From Bacillus sp. CH30_1T (GTDB taxonomy: Bacteria > Bacillota > Bacilli > Bacillales > Bacillaceae_B): 64,000 nucleotides of DNA. Location of the stretch: assembly GCF_008364765.1 (NCBI RefSeq), contig NZ_VTUY01000008.1, positions 62,001-126,000 of the forward strand. The letters run 5' to 3'. Position numbers and translations under genes: made by a program. Positions within the stretch are counted from its first letter, which is position 1; each line of letters begins with the position of its first letter. A model generated the notes under the pieces. The model saw only the letters and a program-made list of their open reading frames with translations. It was not told the DNA's origin and made no database searches. Shown here in pieces: positions 34,493 to 41,951 of this stretch.

Positions 34493-35596
34493 ATGAAAGA
34501 AATAGAATTGAAACTTCAAGGAAAACTCAACAGATTGACCAATCATACATTTAAGTTTGACGAAAGAATCAAGGATGGCTGGTTTTCAGCGGTTTATTTT
34601 TTGAAAACGAAGGAAATTGCCAAGAAGTATAAACCCGATGCCGTTGTCACCATGCAATTCTTTCAAAAGAATCATTCCGTTATTTGTGGAACGGATGAAG
34701 TGATTGCACTTCTACATAGTTTCGCCGATAACCCGGAAAATCTGGAAATCCATTCCTTAAAGGATGGGGATCAAATCTCACCATTTGAAACGGTTCTGAC
34801 CATCAAGGGCCGTTACCAGGACTTTGGCTATTTAGAAGGAATCATCGATGGTATCCTGGCAAGAAGAACATCAGTTGCGACAAGTGTCTATAATGTAATG
34901 AAAGCTGCCTCTATTTCAGGGAAACAAAAGCCTGTCATCTTCATGGGAGATCGGGATGATCACTTTACTCAGCAGGCTGGGGATGGATATGCAGCCTTTA
35001 TCGGGGGATCTACAGCCCAGGCTACCCATGCCATGAACGAATGGTGGGGAAAGAAGGGGATGGGAACCATGCCTCACGCCCTGATCCAATTATTCAATGG
35101 GGATATCGTAGAAGCCACTAAAGCTTATCAGGAAACATTTCCTGAGGACGAGCTCATTGCCCTGGTAGACTACAATAATGATGCCATTACAGACTCATTA
35201 AAGGTAGCACGGGAGTTTGGCCCTGAATTAAAAGGGGTAAGGGTAGATACATCAAGAATGATGATCGATAAATACTTCCTCCGTAATCAACATGTGCTGG
35301 GAACATTTGATCCGCGGGGAGTAAACATGCAACTGATTAACGCATTAAGACATGCCTTGGATGAAGAAGGTTTCCACCACGTCAAGATTGTGGTGTCAGG
35401 TGGATTTAACGAAGATCGTATTCGCCAGTTTGAGGAAAATAAAGTTCCAGTCGATATGTATGGAGTAGGAAGCAGTCTTCTGAAAATCCATGTCGGGTTT
35501 ACGGGAGATAATGTCGTAATTGACGGTTCCCATGAAGCCAAGGCAGGAAGAAAACTCCGTCCAAATCCCCGCCTGGAAAAAGTAGAATTCGAATAG
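34493..35596 (+). CDS. Nicotinate phosphoribosyltransferase family enzyme
   Basis: A 367-residue type II phosphoribosyltransferase, expected to make nicotinate mononucleotide from nicotinate and PRPP in NAD salvage. Family segments seen: RRTSVATSVYNVMKAA, FIGGSTAQATHAMNEWWGK (catalytic His region), ALVDYNNDA, GVRVDTSRM and VVSGGFNEDRI. ATG 34493 follows AGGAG; GTG 34490 is an alternative. It lies 8 nt before an unknown gene, forming a pair not present at this site in B. subtilis as I recall it. Confidence 0.85.
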   Translation: MKEIELKLQGKLNRLTNHTFKFDERIKDGWFSAVYFLKTKEIAKKYKPDAVVTMQFFQKNHSVICGTDEVIALLHSFADNPENLEIHSLKDGDQISPFETVLTIKGRYQDFGYLEGIIDGILARRTSVATSVYNVMKAASISGKQKPVIFMGDRDDHFTQQAGDGYAAFIGGSTAQATHAMNEWWGKKGMGTMPHALIQLFNGDIVEATKAYQETFPEDELIALVDYNNDAITDSLKVAREFGPELKGVRVDTSRMMIDKYFLRNQHVLGTFDPRGVNMQLINALRHALDEEGFHHVKIVVSGGFNEDRIRQFEENKVPVDMYGVGSSLLKIHVGFTGDNVVIDGSHEAKAGRKLRPNPRLEKVEFE

Positions 35597-35604
35597 GTGA
35601 GAGG

Positions 35605-36273
35605 ATGCAAGAACAAGAGAGCCTTTTAAATCTAGAGCAATATAAACAAAAAAAGCAGAGAATGGCCGAGGAACATATAAAAGACCTCTATAAAAAAGCG
35701 TATGAGTACGCATTGAAGGAAACGAACATAAGAGAAAAGGTACGGGCCAAGATGATTTTCTCTAAGCGTTTTCTATTACATGATGAGACTCAAATGGTTG
35801 AAGAAGTAGAAAAGCTGTTCCAGGAATGGTTTTTGTTTGATTATAAAACCATTAAGGGCCAAACCCTGTTCTTTCAATTTCTTCAGTCCCATCCACTGCA
35901 TGAATCAGTCAAACTGCTCGGTGCCATCGTGCTGACTGCAGCTTGGGAGCCTATCATTATTAGAAAAATTGGTAATCAGAACGAAGAAGTTACGTTTACA
36001 TGTCAGAATGTCATTCAGGATGAAGAAGTTTCTGTTAAAACAAACCTAAATTGTGAAGAAAAGGGAATTTATGAGGGTGGGATCTATTTCGTGAGGAAAG
36101 TCCCGTTAGTAACTCATCAGTGGATCTTAGGTCCCGTTTTCCCCGTCAAATCAGAGGGGATTTTATCAGACGTGAAACATCATTATGGTCAAATGAATCA
36201 AAAAACTGGGGTTTTATGGAGAACATATTTAAAAGAAGAAGCACCAAACTTCATTATCCGCAGTCTTTCGTAG
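35605..36273 (+). CDS. Unknown protein coupled to the phosphoribosyltransferase gene
   Basis: A 222-residue soluble protein I cannot assign. The N-terminal third is highly charged and helical (EQYKQKKQRMAEEHIKDLYKKAYEY), followed by a domain with FLLHDETQMVEEVEKLFQEWFLFDYKT and a beta-rich C-terminal half. It resembles the 'HDE..F..WFLFD' helical pattern of some SEC-C-adjacent or regulatory proteins only loosely. AGGTG lies 5 nt before the ATG, and the gap to the upstream stop codon is 8 nt. A murC promoter follows. Confidence 0.7.
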   Translation: MQEQESLLNLEQYKQKKQRMAEEHIKDLYKKAYEYALKETNIREKVRAKMIFSKRFLLHDETQMVEEVEKLFQEWFLFDYKTIKGQTLFFQFLQSHPLHESVKLLGAIVLTAAWEPIIIRKIGNQNEEVTFTCQNVIQDEEVSVKTNLNCEEKGIYEGGIYFVRKVPLVTHQWILGPVFPVKSEGILSDVKHHYGQMNQKTGVLWRTYLKEEAPNFIIRSLS

Positions 36274-36281
36274 CTTGTGCA

Positions 36282-36310
36282 TGGTCAGGGATTTTAAAAA
36301 ATGATATAAT
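36282..36310 (+). promoter_or_regulatory. Promoter of murC
   Basis: TGGTCA (36282-36287), 17 bp, TATAAT (36305-36310). It leaves a leader of about 110 nt before murC with no obvious riboswitch. Confidence 0.6.
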
Positions 36311-36430
36311 ATTTCAAGTTGAAGAAAGTTCGCTTTTTTCTATACTAAATATCAAAAGCTTAAGACCGATAGCAAAATAATATTCATTTCATATAATGCT
36401 TTTAGATAGACGATTGTTGGAGGTTCTATT

Positions 36431-37747
36431 ATGACTATATATCATTTCGTAGGAATTAAGGGGTCGGGCATGAGTGCATTAGCCCAAATACTCCACGATA
36501 TGGGCTACGAGGTCCAAGGATCTGATGTAGATAAATATTTCTTTACTCAGAAAGCTCTGGATGAATCAAATATAAAAATTCTCCCTTTCCAAAAAGAAAA
36601 CATTGGAGGGGATATGCATGTGATCGCAGGAAATGCATTTCCTGATACACATGAAGAAATTCAGGCAGCTGTAGAGCAAGGTCTACCCCTCACTAGATAT
36701 CATAAATTTCTTGGAGACTTCATGCAGAAATTTACAAGTGTAGCGGTAACCGGTGCACACGGAAAAACGTCTACAACCGGATTGTTGGCACATGTCATCA
36801 GTGGCGCAAAGCCAACATCCTTCCTGATCGGGGATGGAACAGGGAAAGGGGAAGTGGATGCCCAATACTTTGTCTTTGAAGCGTGCGAATATCGCCGCCA
36901 CTTCCTGTCTTATTTTCCTGACTACGCCATCATGACTAATATTGACTTCGATCATCCTGATTATTTTGCCAATGTGGATGACGTTTTCTCTGCTTTTCAG
37001 GAGATGGCGATGCAAGTGAAAAAGGGAATCATCGCATGTGGAGATGATGAACAGTTACAGAAAATCCAGGCTCAAGTGCCAGTCGTGTTTTATGGCTTTG
37101 CTGAGGAGAATGACTTCCAGGCGAGAAACGTATCAAGGGACAGAACCGGCACTTCATTCGATGTGTTTGTCCGTAATGAATTTTATGCGGCATTCAAAAT
37201 CCCGACATTCGGTGACCATAACATCATGAATGCTTTATCCGTCATTGCCATCTGTCATTACGAAGAGCTTGATACAACCATCGTCCAGGAAAGATTAAGC
37301 TCATTCAAAGGGGTTAAACGCCGTTTCTCTGAAAAAGAAGTGGGCAACCAGATCCTGATCGATGACTACGCTCATCATCCGACTGAAATTAAAGCAACCG
37401 TAGATTCGGCAAGACAAAAATATCCTGAAAAAGAAATCATCGCTGTTTTCCAGCCTCATACATTCACACGTACGCAAACCTTCCTTTCTGAGTTTGCTGA
37501 AAGCTTGAGTCTTGCTGACAAGGTGTATTTATGTGAAATCTTCGGGTCTGCACGGGAAAATCATGGGAAACTTTCGATCCACGATCTTGAATGTAAGATC
37601 GAAGGGTGCGAGATTATAGACGAACAAGATACGACTGCCCTTTTAAAACACGACAACAGCGTGCTTATCTTCATGGGAGCAGGAGATGTACAAAAGTTCC
37701 AACAAGCGTATGAAAAAACGCTGGAGGAACAGATAGCAGAAAATTAA
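36431..37747 (+). CDS. murC: UDP-N-acetylmuramate--L-alanine ligase
   Basis: A 438-residue Mur ligase adding L-Ala to UDP-MurNAc, first amino acid of the peptidoglycan stem. N-terminal Rossmann domain [17 protein letters not shown] loop [10 protein letters not shown] (about 108-117), then DYAHHPTEI and FQPHTFTRT of the central and C-terminal domains. Length close to B. subtilis MurC. The site TGGAGG precedes the ATG. Ends with its own terminator. Confidence 0.97.
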   Translation: MTIYHFVGIKGSGMSALAQILHDMGYEVQGSDVDKYFFTQKALDESNIKILPFQKENIGGDMHVIAGNAFPDTHEEIQAAVEQGLPLTRYHKFLGDFMQKFTSVAVTGAHGKTSTTGLLAHVISGAKPTSFLIGDGTGKGEVDAQYFVFEACEYRRHFLSYFPDYAIMTNIDFDHPDYFANVDDVFSAFQEMAMQVKKGIIACGDDEQLQKIQAQVPVVFYGFAEENDFQARNVSRDRTGTSFDVFVRNEFYAAFKIPTFGDHNIMNALSVIAICHYEELDTTIVQERLSSFKGVKRRFSEKEVGNQILIDDYAHHPTEIKATVDSARQKYPEKEIIAVFQPHTFTRTQTFLSEFAESLSLADKVYLCEIFGSARENHGKLSIHDLECKIEGCEIIDEQDTTALLKHDNSVLIFMGAGDVQKFQQAYEKTLEEQIAEN

Positions 37748-37752
37748 TGTAG

Positions 37753-37788
37753 AAGAACCGGTTCTTGATGAGAGCCGGTTCTTTTCTT
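37753..37788 (+). terminator. Terminator of murC
   Basis: AAGAACCGG pairs with CCGGTTCTT, followed by TTCTTATTTT. Confidence 0.8.
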
Positions 37789-37810
37789 ATTTTCGGAGAA
37801 GTTTGGGATG

Positions 37811-37935
37811 GGATTGACAGTTGAAATAATGGGGGAATTCAACTGTTAATAGTATAGGTATTTTTAACAGGCAAATAAGTGTAGAAATTCAACAGGTGAA
37901 TAAACGTAGAAGTACAACAGCTAAACCAATCAATC
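37811..37935. repeat. Intergenic array, 5 units of 25 bp
   Basis: The pentamer (A/G)AC(A/T)G recurs at 37816, 37841, 37866, 37891 and 37916, exactly 25 bp apart, within units of the form TTCAACAGGTGAATAAACGTAG. Units are diverged from one another but in register. It fills the gap between the convergent murC and ampS terminators. Confidence 0.75.
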
Positions 37936-37954
37936 ATGCAACCATTCACAATAC

Positions 37955-37989
37955 AAAAAAAGTCACCGTCATGTTTCATGACAGTGACT
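37955..37989 (-). terminator. Terminator of ampS
   Basis: AGTCAC and GTGACT with an inner GTCATG/CATGAC stem; the minus-strand reading is followed by six T. Confidence 0.85.
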
Positions 37990-37997
37990 CTTCAGTC

Positions 37998-39113
37998 TTA
38001 CTTCAAATTCTCAGGATTCAGCACTTCAAGTTGTTCAATGACAAATCGGCCATCTTTTCGAATCAATACATCATCGAAATAGATTTCTCCGCCTCCGTAC
38101 TCAGGACGCTGAATCATCACCATATCCCAGTGAATGTTCGAGTGGTTCCCATTGTACGCTTCTTCGTAGCATTCGCCTGGCGTAAAGTGGAAGCTGCCAT
38201 CAATTTTTTCGTCAAATAAAATGTCCTGCATCGGATGCTGGATATACGGATTCACACCAATGGCGAATTCACCTACATATCTTGCCCCTTCATCTGTATC
38301 AAAGATTTTGTTAATGCGGTCCGTATCATTTGCAGTAGCTTCTACAATCTTACCTTCTTTGAATGTCAATTTCACGTTTTCAAAGGTAAACCCATTATAA
38401 GGTGACGGTGTATTGTAGGAAATGATTCCATTTACTGAATCCTTTACAGGTGCACTATATACTTCTCCATCGGGAATGTTCAGGCGTCCCGCACATTTCA
38501 CTGCAGGAATGTCCTTGATTGAGAATGTAAGGTCCGTCCCTTCTCCGACAAGACGGACTTTATCAGTATTGTTCATAAGCTCAACCAGGTTATCCATGGC
38601 TTTGTCCATTTTGCTGTAGTCCAGATTGCAGACATCGAAGTAAAAGTCTTCGAATCCTTCTGTGCTCATGTTGGCAAGCTGTGCCATGGATGAAGTAGGA
38701 TAGCGGAGCACGACCCACTTTTTCTTAGGGACGCGAATTTCTCTATGTACTTTTTTACCAATTGTATTTCCATGGATCTTCATCTTTTCATCAGGTACAT
38801 CCGATTGTTCACTGATATTATCACCTGAGCGCAAACCGATATACGCATCCATCTGTTCCATGACATTCGCTTCAAAGCTTGCAATCATGTTGTATTGTTC
38901 TTCTTGAGCGCCCATCAATAATGCACGGTCGACCGAGTGATCTTTGATGGATACGAAAGGATATCCTCCAGCTGCATATGCTTCCTTAACTAGTGCTGTT
39001 ACAAGCTCACGTTGTAATCCGAAGTTTTCGATCAATACTTTCTCTCCAGGCTGTAACTGCACGGAATATTGAATTAAATTTTTTGCCAGTTTTTCAATAC
39101 GTGGATCTTTCAA
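37998..39113 (-). CDS. ampS: Aminopeptidase AmpS (M29 family)
   Basis: A 371-residue M29 metallo-aminopeptidase of broad specificity, cytoplasmic. Typical segments: NLIQYSVQLQPGEKVLIENFG at the N-terminus, FKEGKIVEATAND, VGEFAIGVNPYI (metal-ligand region) and the C-terminal FTPGECYEEAYNGNHSNIHWDMV with metal ligands. Normal length. Minus strand, single gene with its own terminator. Confidence 0.93.
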   Translation of the reverse strand: MKDPRIEKLAKNLIQYSVQLQPGEKVLIENFGLQRELVTALVKEAYAAGGYPFVSIKDHSVDRALLMGAQEEQYNMIASFEANVMEQMDAYIGLRSGDNISEQSDVPDEKMKIHGNTIGKKVHREIRVPKKKWVVLRYPTSSMAQLANMSTEGFEDFYFDVCNLDYSKMDKAMDNLVELMNNTDKVRLVGEGTDLTFSIKDIPAVKCAGRLNIPDGEVYSAPVKDSVNGIISYNTPSPYNGFTFENVKLTFKEGKIVEATANDTDRINKIFDTDEGARYVGEFAIGVNPYIQHPMQDILFDEKIDGSFHFTPGECYEEAYNGNHSNIHWDMVMIQRPEYGGGEIYFDDVLIRKDGRFVIEQLEVLNPENLK

Positions 39114-39225
39114 GTTATCTTCCCCCTTTTATATAGTCCATTTTATTGTACCCTAAAACATTTACTAATGGATGAAAGAAACAAAATGAGAAATGATAAA
39201 ACAAGAAATATTTTTATTTTTTCAT

Positions 39226-39254
39226 GCAGGAGAATTCATGAGAAAAGAAGAAAT
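39226..39254 (+). promoter_or_regulatory. Candidate sigma-H promoter of ytxGH
   Basis: GCAGGAGAAT (39226-39235) and GAAGAAAT (39247-39254) fit the sigma-H shape RnAGGAwww...RnnGAAww. In B. subtilis the equivalent csb40 operon is known to have sigma-H and sigma-B promoters. Confidence 0.55.
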
Positions 39255-39265
39255 ACTAGTATAAT

Positions 39266-39290
39266 GTTTATTTGTTTGTCATAAGGGTAA
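39266..39290 (+). promoter_or_regulatory. sigma-B promoter of ytxGH
   Basis: GTTTAT (39266-39271), 13 bp, GGGTAA (39285-39290): a close match to the general-stress consensus GTTTAA-N12-14-GGGTAT, about 30 bp before the ytxG start. Confidence 0.8.
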
Positions 39291-39318
39291 AGAATTTCTA
39301 TACATGGAGGTGTGGCAT

Positions 39319-39831
39319 ATGGAAATCATTCTTTATCTAAGCGTGGCTGTAATAGCCGTTGCATTTTTAATTTTAGTTATGAGTGTCATGAAGACCTTGA
39401 AGTCTTTAGGCTCTACCCTGGACAGTGTTTCGACTACATTGACGGGTCTTGAGAGTCAGCTTCAGGGAGTAACCAAAGAGTCTACTGAATTACTACATAA
39501 AACAAATTTATTAGCTGAGGATATCCAGAAGAAATCTGAGGAGCTGAACACTGTTGTTTATGCAGTAAGAGATGTAGGGCATTCCATCCAGAATCTTAAT
39601 AACTCGGTTAAGAAAGTAAGTACTTCCATTTCAACTGAACTTGAACGTAATCAAGGGAAGATTTCACAGGTGGTTCAGTGGGGAAATGCCTTTATCGATT
39701 TAAAGGACAAATGGAAACAAAAACAGGAAAAACAGCCAAGTCAACCTGATGCAGCTGTTCAAAACCAAGCATCTAAAGAAGTTCGATCTCGAGAAAAATT
39801 GATTAAAAGAGCAAGATCTTATAACAATTAG
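39319..39831 (+). CDS. ytxG: YtxG, DUF948 membrane-anchored stress protein
   Basis: A 170-residue protein with one N-terminal membrane segment ([25 protein letters not shown]) and a long heptad-patterned cytoplasmic helix. DUF948 family, general-stress induced in B. subtilis; role unknown. ATG 39319 has GGAGGTG six bases before it; an upstream ATG at 39304 does not. First gene of the operon with ytxH. Confidence 0.9.
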   Translation: MEIILYLSVAVIAVAFLILVMSVMKTLKSLGSTLDSVSTTLTGLESQLQGVTKESTELLHKTNLLAEDIQKKSEELNTVVYAVRDVGHSIQNLNNSVKKVSTSISTELERNQGKISQVVQWGNAFIDLKDKWKQKQEKQPSQPDAAVQNQASKEVRSREKLIKRARSYNN

Positions 39832-39847
39832 AGAGGGGAATTTTCAA

Positions 39848-40333
39848 ATGACACAACAGTACAATCAAAATCAGAACCAAAACCAAAACCAAACAAACGA
39901 CAGCAACAACATTAACTCAAAAGACTTCATGATCGGAACACTTATCGGAGGAATCGTTGGGGCGGCAGCAGCTCTTCTACTGGCTCCTAAATCAGGTAAA
40001 GACCTTCGTCATGATATCAACGAGCAAGCTGGAGTACTGAAAGAAAGGACAGGTCAGTGGAAAGAGACAGCTGTAGAAAAGAGCAATGAGCTTGCTGCGG
40101 TAGCCAAAGAAAAATCATCTGCACTTTCAAAATCAGTACAGGAGCAATCCAACAATGTCGTTGGAAAGCTAAAATCATACCGCTCAAATAATAACGAGCT
40201 CCAAGAAACAAATGACGAGCTTCAAGCTGTTGCTGTAAGTGAAACACCTGTGGAAGAATCAGAAGATGTGAATCAAAAGCTTGAAGAAACAAAAAAGGCA
40301 TTTGACGAAACTGAAAAAACATACAATCAATAA
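39848..40333 (+). CDS. ytxH: YtxH-domain stress protein
   Basis: A 161-residue protein. An N-terminal Gln/Asn-rich stretch (QNQNQNQ) precedes the YtxH hydrophobic segment FMIGTLIGGIVGAAAALLLAPKSGKDLR and a charged helical tail. GAGAGGGG precedes the ATG. A terminator right after its stop means the following ytxJ is at least partly uncoupled here. Confidence 0.9.
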   Translation: MTQQYNQNQNQNQNQTNDSNNINSKDFMIGTLIGGIVGAAAALLLAPKSGKDLRHDINEQAGVLKERTGQWKETAVEKSNELAAVAKEKSSALSKSVQEQSNNVVGKLKSYRSNNNELQETNDELQAVAVSETPVEESEDVNQKLEETKKAFDETEKTYNQ

Positions 40334-40349
40334 TAATTGATTCTAAGGG

Positions 40350-40387
40350 CGGTGAAGTGATATGATTACTTCACCGTTTTTTTGTTG
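40350..40387 (+). terminator. Terminator between ytxH and ytxJ
   Basis: CGGTGAAGT pairs with ACTTCACCG, followed by eight T. It interrupts the expected ytxGHJ operon. Confidence 0.85.
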
Positions 40388-40461
40388 GAATAAAAATGCA
40401 AAGGGGCACGCCTGTCTCCGGCTATTTAATGCACATTTTTATGTAAAGGAGTATGAATGAT

Positions 40462-40776
40462 ATGCAAAAGATTGAAACCGTTCAAGAATTTGAACAGCTT
40501 TCTGAAACGAATTCCCGCTTCTTTTTTATGAAGCACAGCTTAACATGCCCAGTGAGCTCAAATGCATTCAGTGAATACCAGGCATTCCTGAATAAGCATG
40601 AAGAGGAAGACGGCTACTATTTAGCCGTTCAAGAGTCAAGGGAACTATCCAATCATATTGCCGAAAAATACGGCATCAAGCATGAATCACCCCAAGTCTT
40701 CTTGTTTATCGAAGGAAAACCGGGCTGGAATGCTTCACATTGGAATATTACCGAGAATGAATTGAATAAGTTGTAG
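40462..40776 (+). CDS. ytxJ: Bacillithiol-system redox protein YtxJ
   Basis: A 104-residue thioredoxin-fold monothiol protein. The single active-site Cys is in KHSLTCPVSSNAF (TCPVS), and the partner loop SPQVFLF carries the cis-Pro. YtxJ is thought to be a bacilliredoxin that reduces mixed disulfides with bacillithiol. The site AAAGGAG suits ATG 40462 (spacing 10) rather than 40453 (spacing 1). Followed by a terminator. Confidence 0.9.
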   Translation: MQKIETVQEFEQLSETNSRFFFMKHSLTCPVSSNAFSEYQAFLNKHEEEDGYYLAVQESRELSNHIAEKYGIKHESPQVFLFIEGKPGWNASHWNITENELNKL

Positions 40777-40782
40777 GGAAAG

Positions 40783-40813
40783 GACTCTGTTTAATTGCAG
40801 GGTCTTTTTTTAT
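40783..40813 (+). terminator. Terminator of ytxJ
   Basis: GACTCTG pairs with CAGGGTC, followed by eight T. Confidence 0.75.
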
Positions 40814-40850
40814 GAACTTTTCGTAAATATTATTGCTATGAATGAACGAG

Positions 40851-41083
40851 TGGTAGTGTTAAAACATGGACCGTTCCTTTTCGCTCCAGTCACAAGATTC
40901 CCCGGGGAGGAAGTCGAGCCTCCTCAGGCTTTGGCCCTGCGTGGTCTCGACATTTCCCCTATCTCCCGCAGGAGTCAAGTGACTTCCGCTACAATCCACT
41001 CTGTGGTACTCCATTGTGAATGCTATAAGTATAGATTCTCAATCACAAAATTGCTCCTATTGTGACCTTGTTGAGCGTTGTTC
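40851..41083 (-). repeat. Dispersed structured element, copy C (long form, inverted)
   Basis: Read on the minus strand it has the same order as copies A and B: ACGCTC, ATAGGAGC, ACTTATAG, then CACAGAGTGGATTGTAGCGG. Its basal stem is AGTCAC/GTGACT (40979-40984 with 40888-40893), where A and B have GGCAC/GTGCC: a compensatory change. The inner arms GTCGAGACC and GGCTCGAC are present. Confidence 0.85.
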
Positions 41084-41245
41084 CTAAAACAAACTATCAA
41101 GGAGATCATTGAACTATCTTTTAAATAAATGAATCAAACAATGCAAACAGAGCATTTTTTTATGGCGAGGAAGTTATGCATTTTTTTTAAGAGTGAAGAA
41201 AGATTGCATGCTTTTATATAAAAATTTGGTAATTCCCTCCCATGT

Positions 41246-41270
41246 GTTTACTTTCTATAATACAGGGAAT
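41246..41270 (+). promoter_or_regulatory. sigma-B promoter of the second YtxH-type gene
   Basis: GTTTAC (41246-41251), 13 bp, GGGAAT (41265-41270), about 50 bp before the start codon. One mismatch in each hexamer from the general-stress consensus. Confidence 0.7.
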
Positions 41271-41320
41271 TTACTCTATAAGAATAAAATTTATTGATAG
41301 TAAATTAGGAGGAACGATTC

Positions 41321-41899
41321 ATGACTCAGACTGTACCTAATAATACTCAAACGAGTAATACGACTGCGATGAACGGCATTTCCGGTGAGAAGAATGGTAA
41401 GTTATTAAAAGGCATGGTAGTGGGAGCTGTAGTAGGCGGCGCATTAGCTATGCTTGATAAAACAACGAGAAAAAGAGTATCATCCAGAACATCCAATGTG
41501 AAGGACTCTACAATGGGAATGGTGGCAAAGGTAAGGGAGAATCCATCGGGAGTTATGAACGACTGGCAGGATCGCCTTAAAACGGCTTCCACTGTGTTAA
41601 AGGATGCGATCACCGACGCACAGAGCCTTTATGAAAAGGTGAATGATGATGTAATCGATCAAGTGAATCAAGTAAAGGAAGATTCTTCAGAAATTATCGC
41701 TACAACGAAGGAAGCGGGAGAGGAATTGAAGAATATTGGCGGTAAAGTGAGAGAAGCAGGTGAAGAAGTGACAGGAGACACGACATCTTCAGTAAACAGC
41801 TCACAGACTTCAACGAGTTCAACTGCTACCTACGATAACAGCAATAATATCCATCCAACTAATCGTACGAGCAGCGTACCTGGACAAGTTGGATCATAA
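41321..41899 (+). CDS. YtxH-like / gas vesicle P-like general stress protein
   Basis: A 192-residue protein with a short glycine-rich hydrophobic segment (LLKGMVVGAVVGGALAMLD, about 28-46), a charged helical middle, and a Ser/Thr/Asn-rich tail. It resembles the YtxH/GvpP-like class of membrane-associated stress proteins. AGGAGG precedes the ATG and a sigma-B promoter lies upstream, which agrees with its neighbour ytxH. Molecular role unknown. Confidence 0.75.
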   Translation: MTQTVPNNTQTSNTTAMNGISGEKNGKLLKGMVVGAVVGGALAMLDKTTRKRVSSRTSNVKDSTMGMVAKVRENPSGVMNDWQDRLKTASTVLKDAITDAQSLYEKVNDDVIDQVNQVKEDSSEIIATTKEAGEELKNIGGKVREAGEEVTGDTTSSVNSSQTSTSSTATYDNSNNIHPTNRTSSVPGQVGS

Positions 41900-41901
41900 A
41901 C

Positions 41902-41933
41902 AAAAAAACTGGCGTGAATGCCAGTTTTTTTGT
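41902..41933. terminator. Bidirectional terminator between the stress gene and the FtsA-like gene
   Basis: AAAAAACTGGC and GCCAGTTTTTT pair, giving T-runs on both strands. Confidence 0.9.
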
Positions 41934-41951
41934 TGTCTGCTATTCTTTCAT

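Noticed and set aside
38531..38540. GGTCCGTCCC match inside ampS
   Set aside because: Lies within conserved coding sequence, without an inverted partner.
40838..41065. Open frame across the dispersed element copy C
   Set aside because: No binding site; it reads through a structured repeat whose other copies do not keep that frame.
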